Source: Bacteroidales bacterium
GTDB lineage: Bacteria > Bacteroidota > Bacteroidia > Bacteroidales > Muribaculaceae
Length of the DNA stretch: 47,076 nucleotides
Reading direction: 5' to 3'
NCBI GenBank assembly: GCA_020859755.1
Contig: JAJBVP010000191.1
Location: forward strand, 1-47,076
How positions within the stretch are numbered: the first letter of the stretch is position 1; every line of letters begins with the position of its first letter. Under the pieces are notes generated by a model. It saw only the letters and a program-made list of their open reading frames with translations. It was not told the origin of the DNA and made no database searches. Of this stretch, positions 32,399-40,860 are shown in pieces. A program made the position numbers and the translations under genes.

Positions 32399-35300
32399 AT
32401 GAACACAATTCTAAAACCATCATTAAAAACAGAGATCATTACCATGCAACCGCCTAAAGAACGCACGCCAAAGGCTGGCGGCGGCGGAAGGAAATTTTTC
32501 TTCCTGTTACTTTTTATAATGTGTATCGCTCCCGCGGTGTTGGCCGACAACATCACCGTCACGGGAACCATCCTCTCGGCCAGCGACGACGAGCCGCTGA
32601 TCGGCGCGTGGGTGAAGGTGACCGGAACCTCCAATGGTGTCAACACCGACATCGACGGCAACTTCACGCTCCCCAACGTCCCCGAAGGTGCCGAACTGGA
32701 AACCGGATACATCGGTTTCACATCCCAGAAATTCACTGCCTCAACCACCCCCGTGGAGATCAAGCTGAAAGAGAACTCTGAGGTGCTGGAGGAGGTGGTC
32801 GTTGTAGGTTACGGCGTACAAAAGAAGAAACTCGTCACCGGCGCCACGTCGCAGGTGAAGGGTGAGACGCTGGCCAAGATGAACACCACCAACCCGCTGC
32901 AGGCCATGCAGGGCCAAACCTCGGGTGTCAACATCTCCCAGACCACCGGCCAGCCCGGCAAGTCGATGAAGGTGTCGATCCGCGGTCTTGGCACCGTGGG
33001 CAACTCCGAGCCCCTCTACCTGATTGACGGCGTGGGTGGCGACATCAACACGGTTAACCCCGCCGACATCGAGAGCATCGACGTATTGAAGGACGCCGCC
33101 TCGGCCGCCATCTACGGCGCGCAGGCCGCCAATGGCGTGGTGCTCGTCACCACCAAGAGCGGCAAGGAGGGCAAGACCACCGTGAGCTTCGACGGCTACT
33201 ACGGCTGGCAGTCCAAGCCACGCTCGGTGGATATGCTCAACGCCTCCCAGTACATGATGATCATGGACGAGCAGGCCGTCAACTCGGGCAACGCCCCCTA
33301 CGACTGGAGCTCCTACAAGAGCATCTACGACGCCGACGGCAACCTTTATAATACCGATTGGCTCGACACCCTGTGGAAGGACAACGCCGAGATCCAGAGC
33401 TACACCCTGGGCATCACCGGTGGCACCGCCAAGAACAACTTCGCCATCTCCCTCGGCTACCTCTCCAACGAGGGTATCGTCGGCGGCAAGCAGGTGAGCA
33501 ACTACTCGCGCTACAACTTCCGCGTCAACTCCAATTACAAATTCTTCGACGACCTGTTCACCGTGGGCGAGCAAGTGAGCTTCGTTCACTACAAGACCCG
33601 CAACATGAACGACGAGGGCAATGGCAACAACGGCAACCGTATCTACCCCGCGTTCAACGCCTCCCCCTTGTCTCCCGTTTACAGCGACCAGGGCCAATAC
33701 GGATCCCCCTACAACTCCACCCTCTACAGCGACTGGCACGCGGCCGACGGCAACCCCTACGGCCAGATGATGACCCTCTCGCAGCAGAAGAACCGCACCT
33801 CGCTGTTCAACGGCAACGTGTACCTGCAGATCGATCCCATCAAGGGCCTGACCATCAAAACTTTGCTCGGCGTAAGCTACTCCTGGAACAACTACCGCTC
33901 GTTCACCCCGCAATACCAATTTGACGCCTACACCAACGGCGACAAGACCTACGTGAGCCAAAGCGCCAGCGATGGCTACACCATCACCTGGCAAAACACC
34001 GCCAGCTACAACTTCTCGATCGAGCGCAACAACTTCAACGCATTGATCGGTATGGAGACCTCGCGCACCGACGGCTTCAACGTCGCAGCAGGTCAGGCCT
34101 CCCTCGCCTCGGGCTTCGACAACTGGAGCAAGGCTTACGTCGACAACGGCACTGCCACCTCCAGCGACAACGGCCTCTCGGCATCCGGCTCCCCCTGGAC
34201 CTCGATCCGCAACCTCTCTTACTTCGCCCGCTTGGGATGGGACTACGACGCCCGCTACATGATCAACTTCACCCTGCGCGCCGACGGCTCATCCAAGTTT
34301 GCCAAGGGTCACCGCTGGGGCTGGTTCCCCTCGGTTTCCGGTGGCTGGAACATCTCCAATGAATCGTTCATGGAATCCACCCGCTCGTGGCTCAACAACC
34401 TGAAGCTGCGCGCATCCTGGGGCCGCGTGGGTAACAACAATGTCGACTCCTTCCAGTATCTGGCACAGGTCGTGTACGGCGGTCACTACACATTCGGCTC
34501 GGTCAACGGATCGGCCAGCGACGGATACGTGATCGGCGCTTACCCCTCGTCGCTTGAGAACGAGAATATCAAGTGGGAGACCTCCGAGCAGTTCGACGTG
34601 GGTATCGACGCCTACTTCCTCAACTCTCGCTTGCAGGCTACCGTCGACTACTACAGCAAGACCACCAAGGACTGGCTCGTATGGGCTCCGCTGCTCTCCA
34701 CCTCTGGCTTCACCTCGCAGCTCATCAACGGCGGTGACGTCAAGAACAAGGGCGTCGAGGTATCGCTTACCTGGAACGACCGCATCGGCAACGTCTCCTA
34801 CAACGTGGGTGGCAACTTCGCCTACAACCACAACCGCGTAGGCTCCATCCCCACCGAGGACGGCATCATCCACGGTGCCACCGGCGTGCTCTACGACAAC
34901 GCCGAGGAATTCTACCGCGCCCAAAACGGCCACTCGATCGGATACTTCTGGGGCTACAAGACCGCCGGCATCTTCCAGAACCAACAAGAGATCGACGACT
35001 GGATCGCCGCTGGCAACGGGGTTTACCAAAGCAACGTGCAACCCGGTGACGTGAAATACGTCGACCAAAACCACGACGGTGTAATCGACGAGAACGATAA
35101 GGTTGACCTCGGCTCGGGTGTGCCCAAATGGACCTTCGGCTTCAACCTCGGCGCCACCTGGAAGCACTTCGACCTGGGCGTCGTCCTCTCGGGAATGGCT
35201 GGCCACAAGATCGTGCAAAGCTACCGTAACATCGCCGACAAGCAGGCCAACTACACCACTCGCATCCTCAACCGTTGGACCGGCGAAGGCACCTCCAACA

Positions 35301-35608
35301 CCCTTCCCCGCGTCACCGAGGGTACCGACAACTGGGCGTTCAGCGACCTCTACGTGCAGGACGGCGACTTCCTGCGCATCACCAACGTCACCCTGGGCTA
35401 CGACTTCGCCCACCTGATCAACAAAAAATGGTGCTCGCAGTGCCGCCTCTACTTCCAGATTCAAAACCTGTACACCTTCACCCACTACGACGGCCTCGAC
35501 CCCGAGGTGGGTACCGGTACCAGCTCCGCCTCTTGGGTGAGCGGCGTCGACCAGGGCTTCTATCCCCGACCCCGCACCTTCCTCTTCGGTGTAAACCTCA
35601 CTTTCTAA
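32399..35608 (+). CDS. susC: SusC/RagA-family TonB-dependent oligosaccharide transporter
   Basis: A 1069-residue outer-membrane importer. The frame opens at 32399, but an ATG at 32444 also precedes the signal peptide (RKFFFLLLFIMCIAPAVLA), so 15 residues may be extra. Domains: N-terminal carboxypeptidase-like regulatory domain (~52-125; VTGTILSASDDEPLIGAWV), the TonB box region EVVVVGYGVQKK, a plug domain (~140-250; VSIRGLGTVGNSEPLYLIDG) and the 22-strand barrel ending in FLFGVNLTF, with a terminal aromatic residue as needed for insertion. susD follows after 19 bp. With SusD it forms the lidded importer for the oligosaccharides made by surface GH5. Confidence 0.95.
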   Translation: MNTILKPSLKTEIITMQPPKERTPKAGGGGRKFFFLLLFIMCIAPAVLADNITVTGTILSASDDEPLIGAWVKVTGTSNGVNTDIDGNFTLPNVPEGAELETGYIGFTSQKFTASTTPVEIKLKENSEVLEEVVVVGYGVQKKKLVTGATSQVKGETLAKMNTTNPLQAMQGQTSGVNISQTTGQPGKSMKVSIRGLGTVGNSEPLYLIDGVGGDINTVNPADIESIDVLKDAASAAIYGAQAANGVVLVTTKSGKEGKTTVSFDGYYGWQSKPRSVDMLNASQYMMIMDEQAVNSGNAPYDWSSYKSIYDADGNLYNTDWLDTLWKDNAEIQSYTLGITGGTAKNNFAISLGYLSNEGIVGGKQVSNYSRYNFRVNSNYKFFDDLFTVGEQVSFVHYKTRNMNDEGNGNNGNRIYPAFNASPLSPVYSDQGQYGSPYNSTLYSDWHAADGNPYGQMMTLSQQKNRTSLFNGNVYLQIDPIKGLTIKTLLGVSYSWNNYRSFTPQYQFDAYTNGDKTYVSQSASDGYTITWQNTASYNFSIERNNFNALIGMETSRTDGFNVAAGQASLASGFDNWSKAYVDNGTATSSDNGLSASGSPWTSIRNLSYFARLGWDYDARYMINFTLRADGSSKFAKGHRWGWFPSVSGGWNISNESFMESTRSWLNNLKLRASWGRVGNNNVDSFQYLAQVVYGGHYTFGSVNGSASDGYVIGAYPSSLENENIKWETSEQFDVGIDAYFLNSRLQATVDYYSKTTKDWLVWAPLLSTSGFTSQLINGGDVKNKGVEVSLTWNDRIGNVSYNVGGNFAYNHNRVGSIPTEDGIIHGATGVLYDNAEEFYRAQNGHSIGYFWGYKTAGIFQNQQEIDDWIAAGNGVYQSNVQPGDVKYVDQNHDGVIDENDKVDLGSGVPKWTFGFNLGATWKHFDLGVVLSGMAGHKIVQSYRNIADKQANYTTRILNRWTGEGTSNTLPRVTEGTDNWAFSDLYVQDGDFLRITNVTLGYDFAHLINKKWCSQCRLYFQIQNLYTFTHYDGLDPEVGTGTSSASWVSGVDQGFYPRPRTFLFGVNLTF

Positions 35609-35627
35609 ACGCCTCAATAAGAATCAC

Positions 35628-37310
35628 ATGAAAACCTCAAAATATATCAAAATAGCCGCATTGTGCATTGTGAACTGTGCACTGTGCACTATCCCGGTGG
35701 GTTGTACCGACTCGTTCCTCGACGTGGATCCTGCTACCTCTACCACCACCTCCAACTTCTACACCACCGAGGAGAACGCCGAGAGCGCCCTCATCGGTTG
35801 CTACAACGGCTGGAAGCGCACCCAAAGCTCCGACACGTGGGGTTTCTACGTCGTGAGCGAGCTGATGAGCGACGACTGCTTCGCCGGCACGGGCGTTACC
35901 GACGCCACCAACTATGCCGTGGTCGATCGTTTTGACCAAGGACAGTACGCTGCCGGGACCTCGCTCCTCGAGAGCGCCTGGGACGCTTACTATGTGTGCA
36001 TCTACCGCTGTAACGCCCTGTTGCATTACGACGCCGAGGGCACCATCGAGTGGACCTCCGACGACAATCGAGCCCGCTGCTTGGGCGAGGCTCGAGCACT
36101 GCGCGCCCTGTGCTACTTCGACATGGTGAGAATGTGGGAGAACGTGCCCCTGATCACCGACCCCACCGAGGATTCCAACGCCCCTCAGGCCGACCCCGAT
36201 GATGTGTATGCCCTTATCGTCGACGATCTGAAATACGCCGCCGAGAATATTCCTGCCAACGCTTATCCCAAATCGAACATGGCGCTCAACGACGGCCGCG
36301 TCACCCGCTACGCCGCCGAGGGTATCCTCGCTCGCGTGTACCTTTACTACACCGGCTACTACGGCAAGGATCTCGCCAACCTTACCAAGAGCGAGGTCGT
36401 CAGCTACCTCGACGACATCATCTCGAGCAACGAGTACGCGCTGGTCGACAACTTCGCCGACCTTTGGCCAGCAGCCTCAAGCGTGTCGATGACCGACTCG
36501 GAGCAATGGGATCCCGAAAAGACCACCTACAAGGAGTTGAACTCCGAGGTGATCCTCCAGATGAAATTTAACTACACCGACAACCGCTACAACGACTCGG
36601 AAGGTTACGACGGCAACCGCTGGCTCGTTATGATGGGCTTGCGCAAGGCCAACTTCTCCCCCTACGCTTACGGTTGGGGCATGTGCACCGTCAACCCCGC
36701 CACCGTAAAGGCCTTCAACGAGGTTGACCCCCGCCTCAAGGCTTCGGTCATCGACATGGAGGGTGAGGGTATCACCGAGGCCATCGACATGGACGAGTTC
36801 CTGCGCGACCAGCGCGAGTACACCGGCTACGCCGTGAAGAAGTACACCCCGCTCTGCTACTACGATGGCGTGAGCGCCGTTCCCGAGCATGCCTCCACCT
36901 CGGCCGTGCAGGAGTACCAATACCAGCCGTTCATCGTCCTGCGCTACGCCGACGTGCTGCTGATGGCAGCCGAGCTGGGTGGCACCCCCTCGATGGACGC
37001 CAAGAGCTGCCTCGACGCCGTGCGCGACCGTGCCGGCCTGCCCCACGTGAGCGTCACCCAGGACAACATCATGGCCGAACGCCACTACGAGCTGGCTTTC
37101 GAGGCCATCCGCTACTGGGACCTCCTCCGACAAGGTGTCAACACCGCCGCCAACGCCATCGCCATCTCCACCACCGTGCAGACCGGTGGCTCGGATGTCA
37201 ACTACACCGTGCAGGCCTCCAACATCATCGCCAAGCGCGGCCTCATGCAGATTCCCCAAAACCAAATCACCCGTTCAAACGGCATCCTCAAGCAAAATGC
37301 CGGTTGGTAA
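35628..37310 (+). CDS. susD: SusD/RagB-family surface glycan-binding lipoprotein
   Basis: A 560-residue lipoprotein that caps the SusC channel. The lipobox cysteine is near residue 26 (TIPVGC) and is followed by TDSFLDVDP, the usual SusD start. The N-terminal TPR-like scaffold contains LGEARALRALCYFDMVRMW and the C-terminal part YQPFIVLRYADVLLMAAEL; the final segment RHYELAFEAIRYWDLLRQG is the conserved SusD tail block. The signal-peptide coding region contains a heptanucleotide tandem repeat (35661-35688). It is second in the plus-strand operon. Confidence 0.94.
   Translation: MKTSKYIKIAALCIVNCALCTIPVGCTDSFLDVDPATSTTTSNFYTTEENAESALIGCYNGWKRTQSSDTWGFYVVSELMSDDCFAGTGVTDATNYAVVDRFDQGQYAAGTSLLESAWDAYYVCIYRCNALLHYDAEGTIEWTSDDNRARCLGEARALRALCYFDMVRMWENVPLITDPTEDSNAPQADPDDVYALIVDDLKYAAENIPANAYPKSNMALNDGRVTRYAAEGILARVYLYYTGYYGKDLANLTKSEVVSYLDDIISSNEYALVDNFADLWPAASSVSMTDSEQWDPEKTTYKELNSEVILQMKFNYTDNRYNDSEGYDGNRWLVMMGLRKANFSPYAYGWGMCTVNPATVKAFNEVDPRLKASVIDMEGEGITEAIDMDEFLRDQREYTGYAVKKYTPLCYYDGVSAVPEHASTSAVQEYQYQPFIVLRYADVLLMAAELGGTPSMDAKSCLDAVRDRAGLPHVSVTQDNIMAERHYELAFEAIRYWDLLRQGVNTAANAIAISTTVQTGGSDVNYTVQASNIIAKRGLMQIPQNQITRSNGILKQNAGW
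35661..35688 (+). repeat. Four tandem 7-bp units in the susD signal-peptide coding region
   Basis: TTGTGCA, TTGTGAA, CTGTGCA, CTGTGCA in tandem. The unit length is not a multiple of three, so gain or loss of a unit would shift the frame upstream of the lipobox. Confidence 0.65.
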
Positions 37311-37323
37311 TAACTGAAATACC

Positions 37324-39162
37324 ATGCGACTTTTACAATATATCACGATAGCCGGAGCCGCCGCCCTGATGTGCGCCTGCTCCCCGGACACCTACGACCT
37401 GGTGACCGAAAATATCACCGCCGGCGACTTGGTGGAGGGTATTGCCTACACCGTCACCGCCGACGAGGAGAACCCCAACATCATCCACCTGCGCTCGCTG
37501 ATGCCTACGAGCTACTCCGTGCAGTGGCAACATCCCCAGGGCTACTCCCAGGACCGCGAATTGGACCTGAAGATCGCCTTCGACGGCACCTATGAGGTGA
37601 CCTTCGGCGTGCAGACGCGCGGCGGCATGGTCTACGGCGACCCTTACGAGTTTACCATCGACCAGATGTGCACCGATTTCGTCACCGGCGAAATGTGGGA
37701 GTGGCTCACCGGAGGCGTTGGCCAGTCCAAGACCTGGATCCCCGATGACGGCACCTACGGCCTCGCCCACGGCTACTACACCTGCCTCGACCCCTCGGTC
37801 ACCTACCTCAACATGACCCGCGACGAGGGCAAGTACGACTGGTACGCCACGCCTACCTCCCTCTCCTGGTGGCTCCCCGCCAACGGCGACGTGGGTATCA
37901 CCGACGACGACCTCGCTGGCTCCATGACCTTCGCCCTCGACGGCAAGGCATCGCTGAGTGTCACCACCGTTACCGGTGGCATCGCGACCACTAAGGAAGG
38001 CCTCTTCGACATGAACACCGACGCCCACACCATCTCGGCCACCAACGTCGAGTTCCTCCACGCAGCATGGACCAACGGCAAGTGTGTCGACTTCTCAAAG
38101 GGCTACCAGATACTGGTACTCACCGAGAACCAGCTGATGATCGCCAACTACCGCGACGAGGCCCTCTCGGGCGAGAGCCAGTGCCTCTACTGCTTCAACT
38201 TCGTGAGCAAGGACTACGCCGACAACTATGTGCCCACCGAGGAGGTCGACACCACCGTCGACTTGCCCGATGGATGGGAAACCATGATTGCCACCCAGAA
38301 CAGCTACTGCTCCTGGAAATTGGACAGCGACGTGCCGTTCGACTGGACCGACCTCGGCGGCAACCGCAAGCACTCCTACTCGTCACTTTCCGACTATCCC
38401 GCCGCTTACCGCGTGTACAGCAGCACACTCGAGGGATTCAAGCTCCAATTCGCCACCCCCAGCAAGGAGGGTTACGAAGTGACCAAGCCCGACGGCAACT
38501 CGGTTACCGGCACCTACTCGATCTCATCCTCCGACAAGTCGATCTACTTCTCCAACGGCATCGGCTCTACTCCGCTGGCCTACACCGAGGTCGACATTGC
38601 GGCCAACAGTGACGGCTCCATGCGAGTGATCAACCTTGAGACCGACAACCTCGGACGCGTGAGCGACCTGTGGCTCGGCAAGGACGTAACCGACATCAGC
38701 GGACAGACTACCATGTACCTCGCCTACCACTTCGTGGCCGACTACGGCACCGAGCAGGCCAAGTCCTACAAGGCCCAGCTCCACTACTTCAACATGGATT
38801 GGACCTTCTTCGACTCCGATGACCTCTATTTCAAGAACGAGGGCTCCTACACAATTTATCTCTATGGCTCCGACGCCAACTGCCAAGGCGTGTACTTCGA
38901 CATCTATGAGCTCCTGGGCGACTACCCCAACTGCGACGTGGCTATCACCGACATCAAGGTTGACGGCACCTCCATCGCCTTCGACGACTCGATCATCGAC
39001 CGTTGCACCGGCGACGACGCCACCACGGCTCGCCGTTACATCGTCAACCCCTGGAGCGGCGACTCAGGATCGGCCCAGTACCAAAGCTTGATGAACTTCT
39101 CCTCCTCCATCGCCATCACCTTCCATGTTACATTCGACACAGGCTCGGCCTTCGTCAACTAA
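37324..39162 (+). CDS. Surface glycan-binding lipoprotein (SGBP-like)
   Basis: A 612-residue lipoprotein (lipobox MCAC, Cys near residue 19, then SPDTYD). It begins with an Ig-like N-terminal segment (~25-115). The middle carries repeated beta-rich segments with many exposed aromatics (TSLSWWLPANGD, YCSWKLDSDVPFDW), which suggests carbohydrate platforms. The last ~130 residues are a separate module (LHYFNMDWTFFDSDD to the end) that recurs at the C-terminus of the next protein. It lies 13 bp after susD in the position of the SGBP genes of other loci. No catalytic motif. Distant relation to BACON/SGBP-B-type proteins is possible. Confidence 0.8.
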   Translation: MRLLQYITIAGAAALMCACSPDTYDLVTENITAGDLVEGIAYTVTADEENPNIIHLRSLMPTSYSVQWQHPQGYSQDRELDLKIAFDGTYEVTFGVQTRGGMVYGDPYEFTIDQMCTDFVTGEMWEWLTGGVGQSKTWIPDDGTYGLAHGYYTCLDPSVTYLNMTRDEGKYDWYATPTSLSWWLPANGDVGITDDDLAGSMTFALDGKASLSVTTVTGGIATTKEGLFDMNTDAHTISATNVEFLHAAWTNGKCVDFSKGYQILVLTENQLMIANYRDEALSGESQCLYCFNFVSKDYADNYVPTEEVDTTVDLPDGWETMIATQNSYCSWKLDSDVPFDWTDLGGNRKHSYSSLSDYPAAYRVYSSTLEGFKLQFATPSKEGYEVTKPDGNSVTGTYSISSSDKSIYFSNGIGSTPLAYTEVDIAANSDGSMRVINLETDNLGRVSDLWLGKDVTDISGQTTMYLAYHFVADYGTEQAKSYKAQLHYFNMDWTFFDSDDLYFKNEGSYTIYLYGSDANCQGVYFDIYELLGDYPNCDVAITDIKVDGTSIAFDDSIIDRCTGDDATTARRYIVNPWSGDSGSAQYQSLMNFSSSIAITFHVTFDTGSAFVN

Positions 39163-39177
39163 TCAATAGCTACAACA

Positions 39178-40857
39178 ATGAAAATCAAGCATATACTGCC
39201 AGCATTGTGCATGGCGCTATCACTGATAGCCTGCAACGATGACGACGTGGATATCTACACCTCCCCCATCGTCACCGACGTTACCACGGGCGACGCCACG
39301 GTAACTGCAACTACGGCCACCGTCACCGGCTCGGTGAAGGATCTCAGCTCCCAGAGCGACGCCGCCTACACCGTGGGCGCCGTCTACTCCACTTCGGCCG
39401 ACGACCTGCAATCGTCGGGCACCCAGGTCGCCGGTAAGTACACCGATGGCTCGGTTACCACCTCCCTTACGGGTCTCCAAAGCGGCATCACCTATTATTA
39501 CGCCACCTACGTCACCCTCCAAGGCCAGATGACCTACTACGGCGAGACCAAGAGCTTCTACACCACCGATTCGTCGGTGGGCACGCCCGAGGCCGCTTCC
39601 ATCACCATGAGCACCGCCATCCTCGGCGGCACGCTCAACGGTGTCAACGACATGATCCAGGACGGCTCGCTTGAGTATGGCGTGGCCCTGGCCGACACCG
39701 AGGCTCACCTCACCTCCGACTACGCCCTGTTGACCACCGCCGAAGGCACTTCCAACGCCTTCAGCGTCAGCGTTTCGCAGCTGATCCCCGCCACCACCTA
39801 CTACTACGCCGCCTATATGGTGCTGAACGGCGAGAAGGTGTACGGCAACGTGCAATCCTTCACTACCGCGGCCCTTAACTACGTGGTTACTGACGACCGC
39901 GACACGACCCCCGACGGATTCGTGGACATGGGTACCGACGAGTGGTGGTGCGCTTACGACCTTGGCTCCAACGCTGTCAACTCCCAGGGTGGTCTCTACG
40001 GCTACGGCGACCAGATGAAGGGCCTGTGCCGCACCACTTACACCTCGGATTACGACAACAGCGACCTCACCTCCTCCGCGACCTCGCTCGCCGCCATCTC
40101 GGGCATGGGCAACATCCCCTCGCGCGACCAGTGGATCTCGCTCTTGGAGGTATGCGACGTGGAAAGCACTGAGGTCAACGGTGTGGCCGGTGTGAAACTC
40201 ACCTCCACCGTCACCGGCAATTCGCTGTTCTTCCCTGCCGCTGGCATGCGCAAGGGTACGACCGTAAGCCAGGAAGGCTCGCTCGTGGCCTACTGGACCG
40301 GCACCCCCTACGAGGGCGACAGCAGCTACGCCTGGGCCCTGTACGTGGGCACTGGGACTCCCACCCCCAACGCTATCACCACCGGTCTGGCCATCCGCAC
40401 GGTCATCGCCAAGCCCGCTGAGCCGGAACCCGAACCCGAGCCGGAACCCGAGCCGGAAGGCGACTATATCGCCACGTTGACCTACTTCAACCAGTCGTGG
40501 GGATTCTTCTCGTCGCCTAATACTGGCGTCTATGAGGGCAATTATACCCTGACGATCACCGGCGCCGACAACGACCCCCAAGGCGTCTACCTCGATATCC
40601 CCAACCTGCTCGGCGACCACCCCAACTGCGATATCACCATCACCGACATCAAGATTGACGGCGTGTCGATCGAGTTTGACGACACCATCATGGAGCGCTG
40701 CGCCGGCGACGACCCGACTACCGCACGTCGCTACATCGTCAACCCGTGGAGCGGCGACGCTGGCTCGGCCCAATACCAAGCCGCTTTCGCCCACAACGAG
40801 TCGGTAGCTGTGACCATCAACATTGTTTACGATAACGGTACCCCCTTCACTGAATAA
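39178..40857 (+). CDS. Surface lipoprotein with Fn3-like, FISUMP-like and shared C-terminal modules
   Basis: A 559-residue lipoprotein (LIAC, then NDDDVDIY, an acidic surface-export signal). Residues ~30-230 are two fibronectin-III-like repeats, each ending in a strand before FYTT or FTTA. Residues ~240-415 resemble the FISUMP/major paralogous lectin-like domain: FVDMGTDEWWCAYDLGSNAV, IPSRDQWISLLEVC, NSLFFPAAGMRKG and YWTGTPYEGD in that order. A PEPEPE linker encoded by GAGCCGGAACCC-type repeats (40420-40458) leads to a ~130-residue module homologous to the C-terminus of the preceding protein (shared RRYIVNPWSGD). A glycan-binding role at the cell surface is inferred. Confidence 0.8.
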   Translation: MKIKHILPALCMALSLIACNDDDVDIYTSPIVTDVTTGDATVTATTATVTGSVKDLSSQSDAAYTVGAVYSTSADDLQSSGTQVAGKYTDGSVTTSLTGLQSGITYYYATYVTLQGQMTYYGETKSFYTTDSSVGTPEAASITMSTAILGGTLNGVNDMIQDGSLEYGVALADTEAHLTSDYALLTTAEGTSNAFSVSVSQLIPATTYYYAAYMVLNGEKVYGNVQSFTTAALNYVVTDDRDTTPDGFVDMGTDEWWCAYDLGSNAVNSQGGLYGYGDQMKGLCRTTYTSDYDNSDLTSSATSLAAISGMGNIPSRDQWISLLEVCDVESTEVNGVAGVKLTSTVTGNSLFFPAAGMRKGTTVSQEGSLVAYWTGTPYEGDSSYAWALYVGTGTPTPNAITTGLAIRTVIAKPAEPEPEPEPEPEPEGDYIATLTYFNQSWGFFSSPNTGVYEGNYTLTITGADNDPQGVYLDIPNLLGDHPNCDITITDIKIDGVSIEFDDTIMERCAGDDPTTARRYIVNPWSGDAGSAQYQAAFAHNESVAVTINIVYDNGTPFTE

Positions 40858-40860
40858 CCC

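Noticed and set aside
39220..40794. 524-codon minus-strand frame opposite the FISUMP-like lipoprotein gene
   Set aside because: Same shadow effect; the plus frame has a lipobox, conserved modules and fits the operon.
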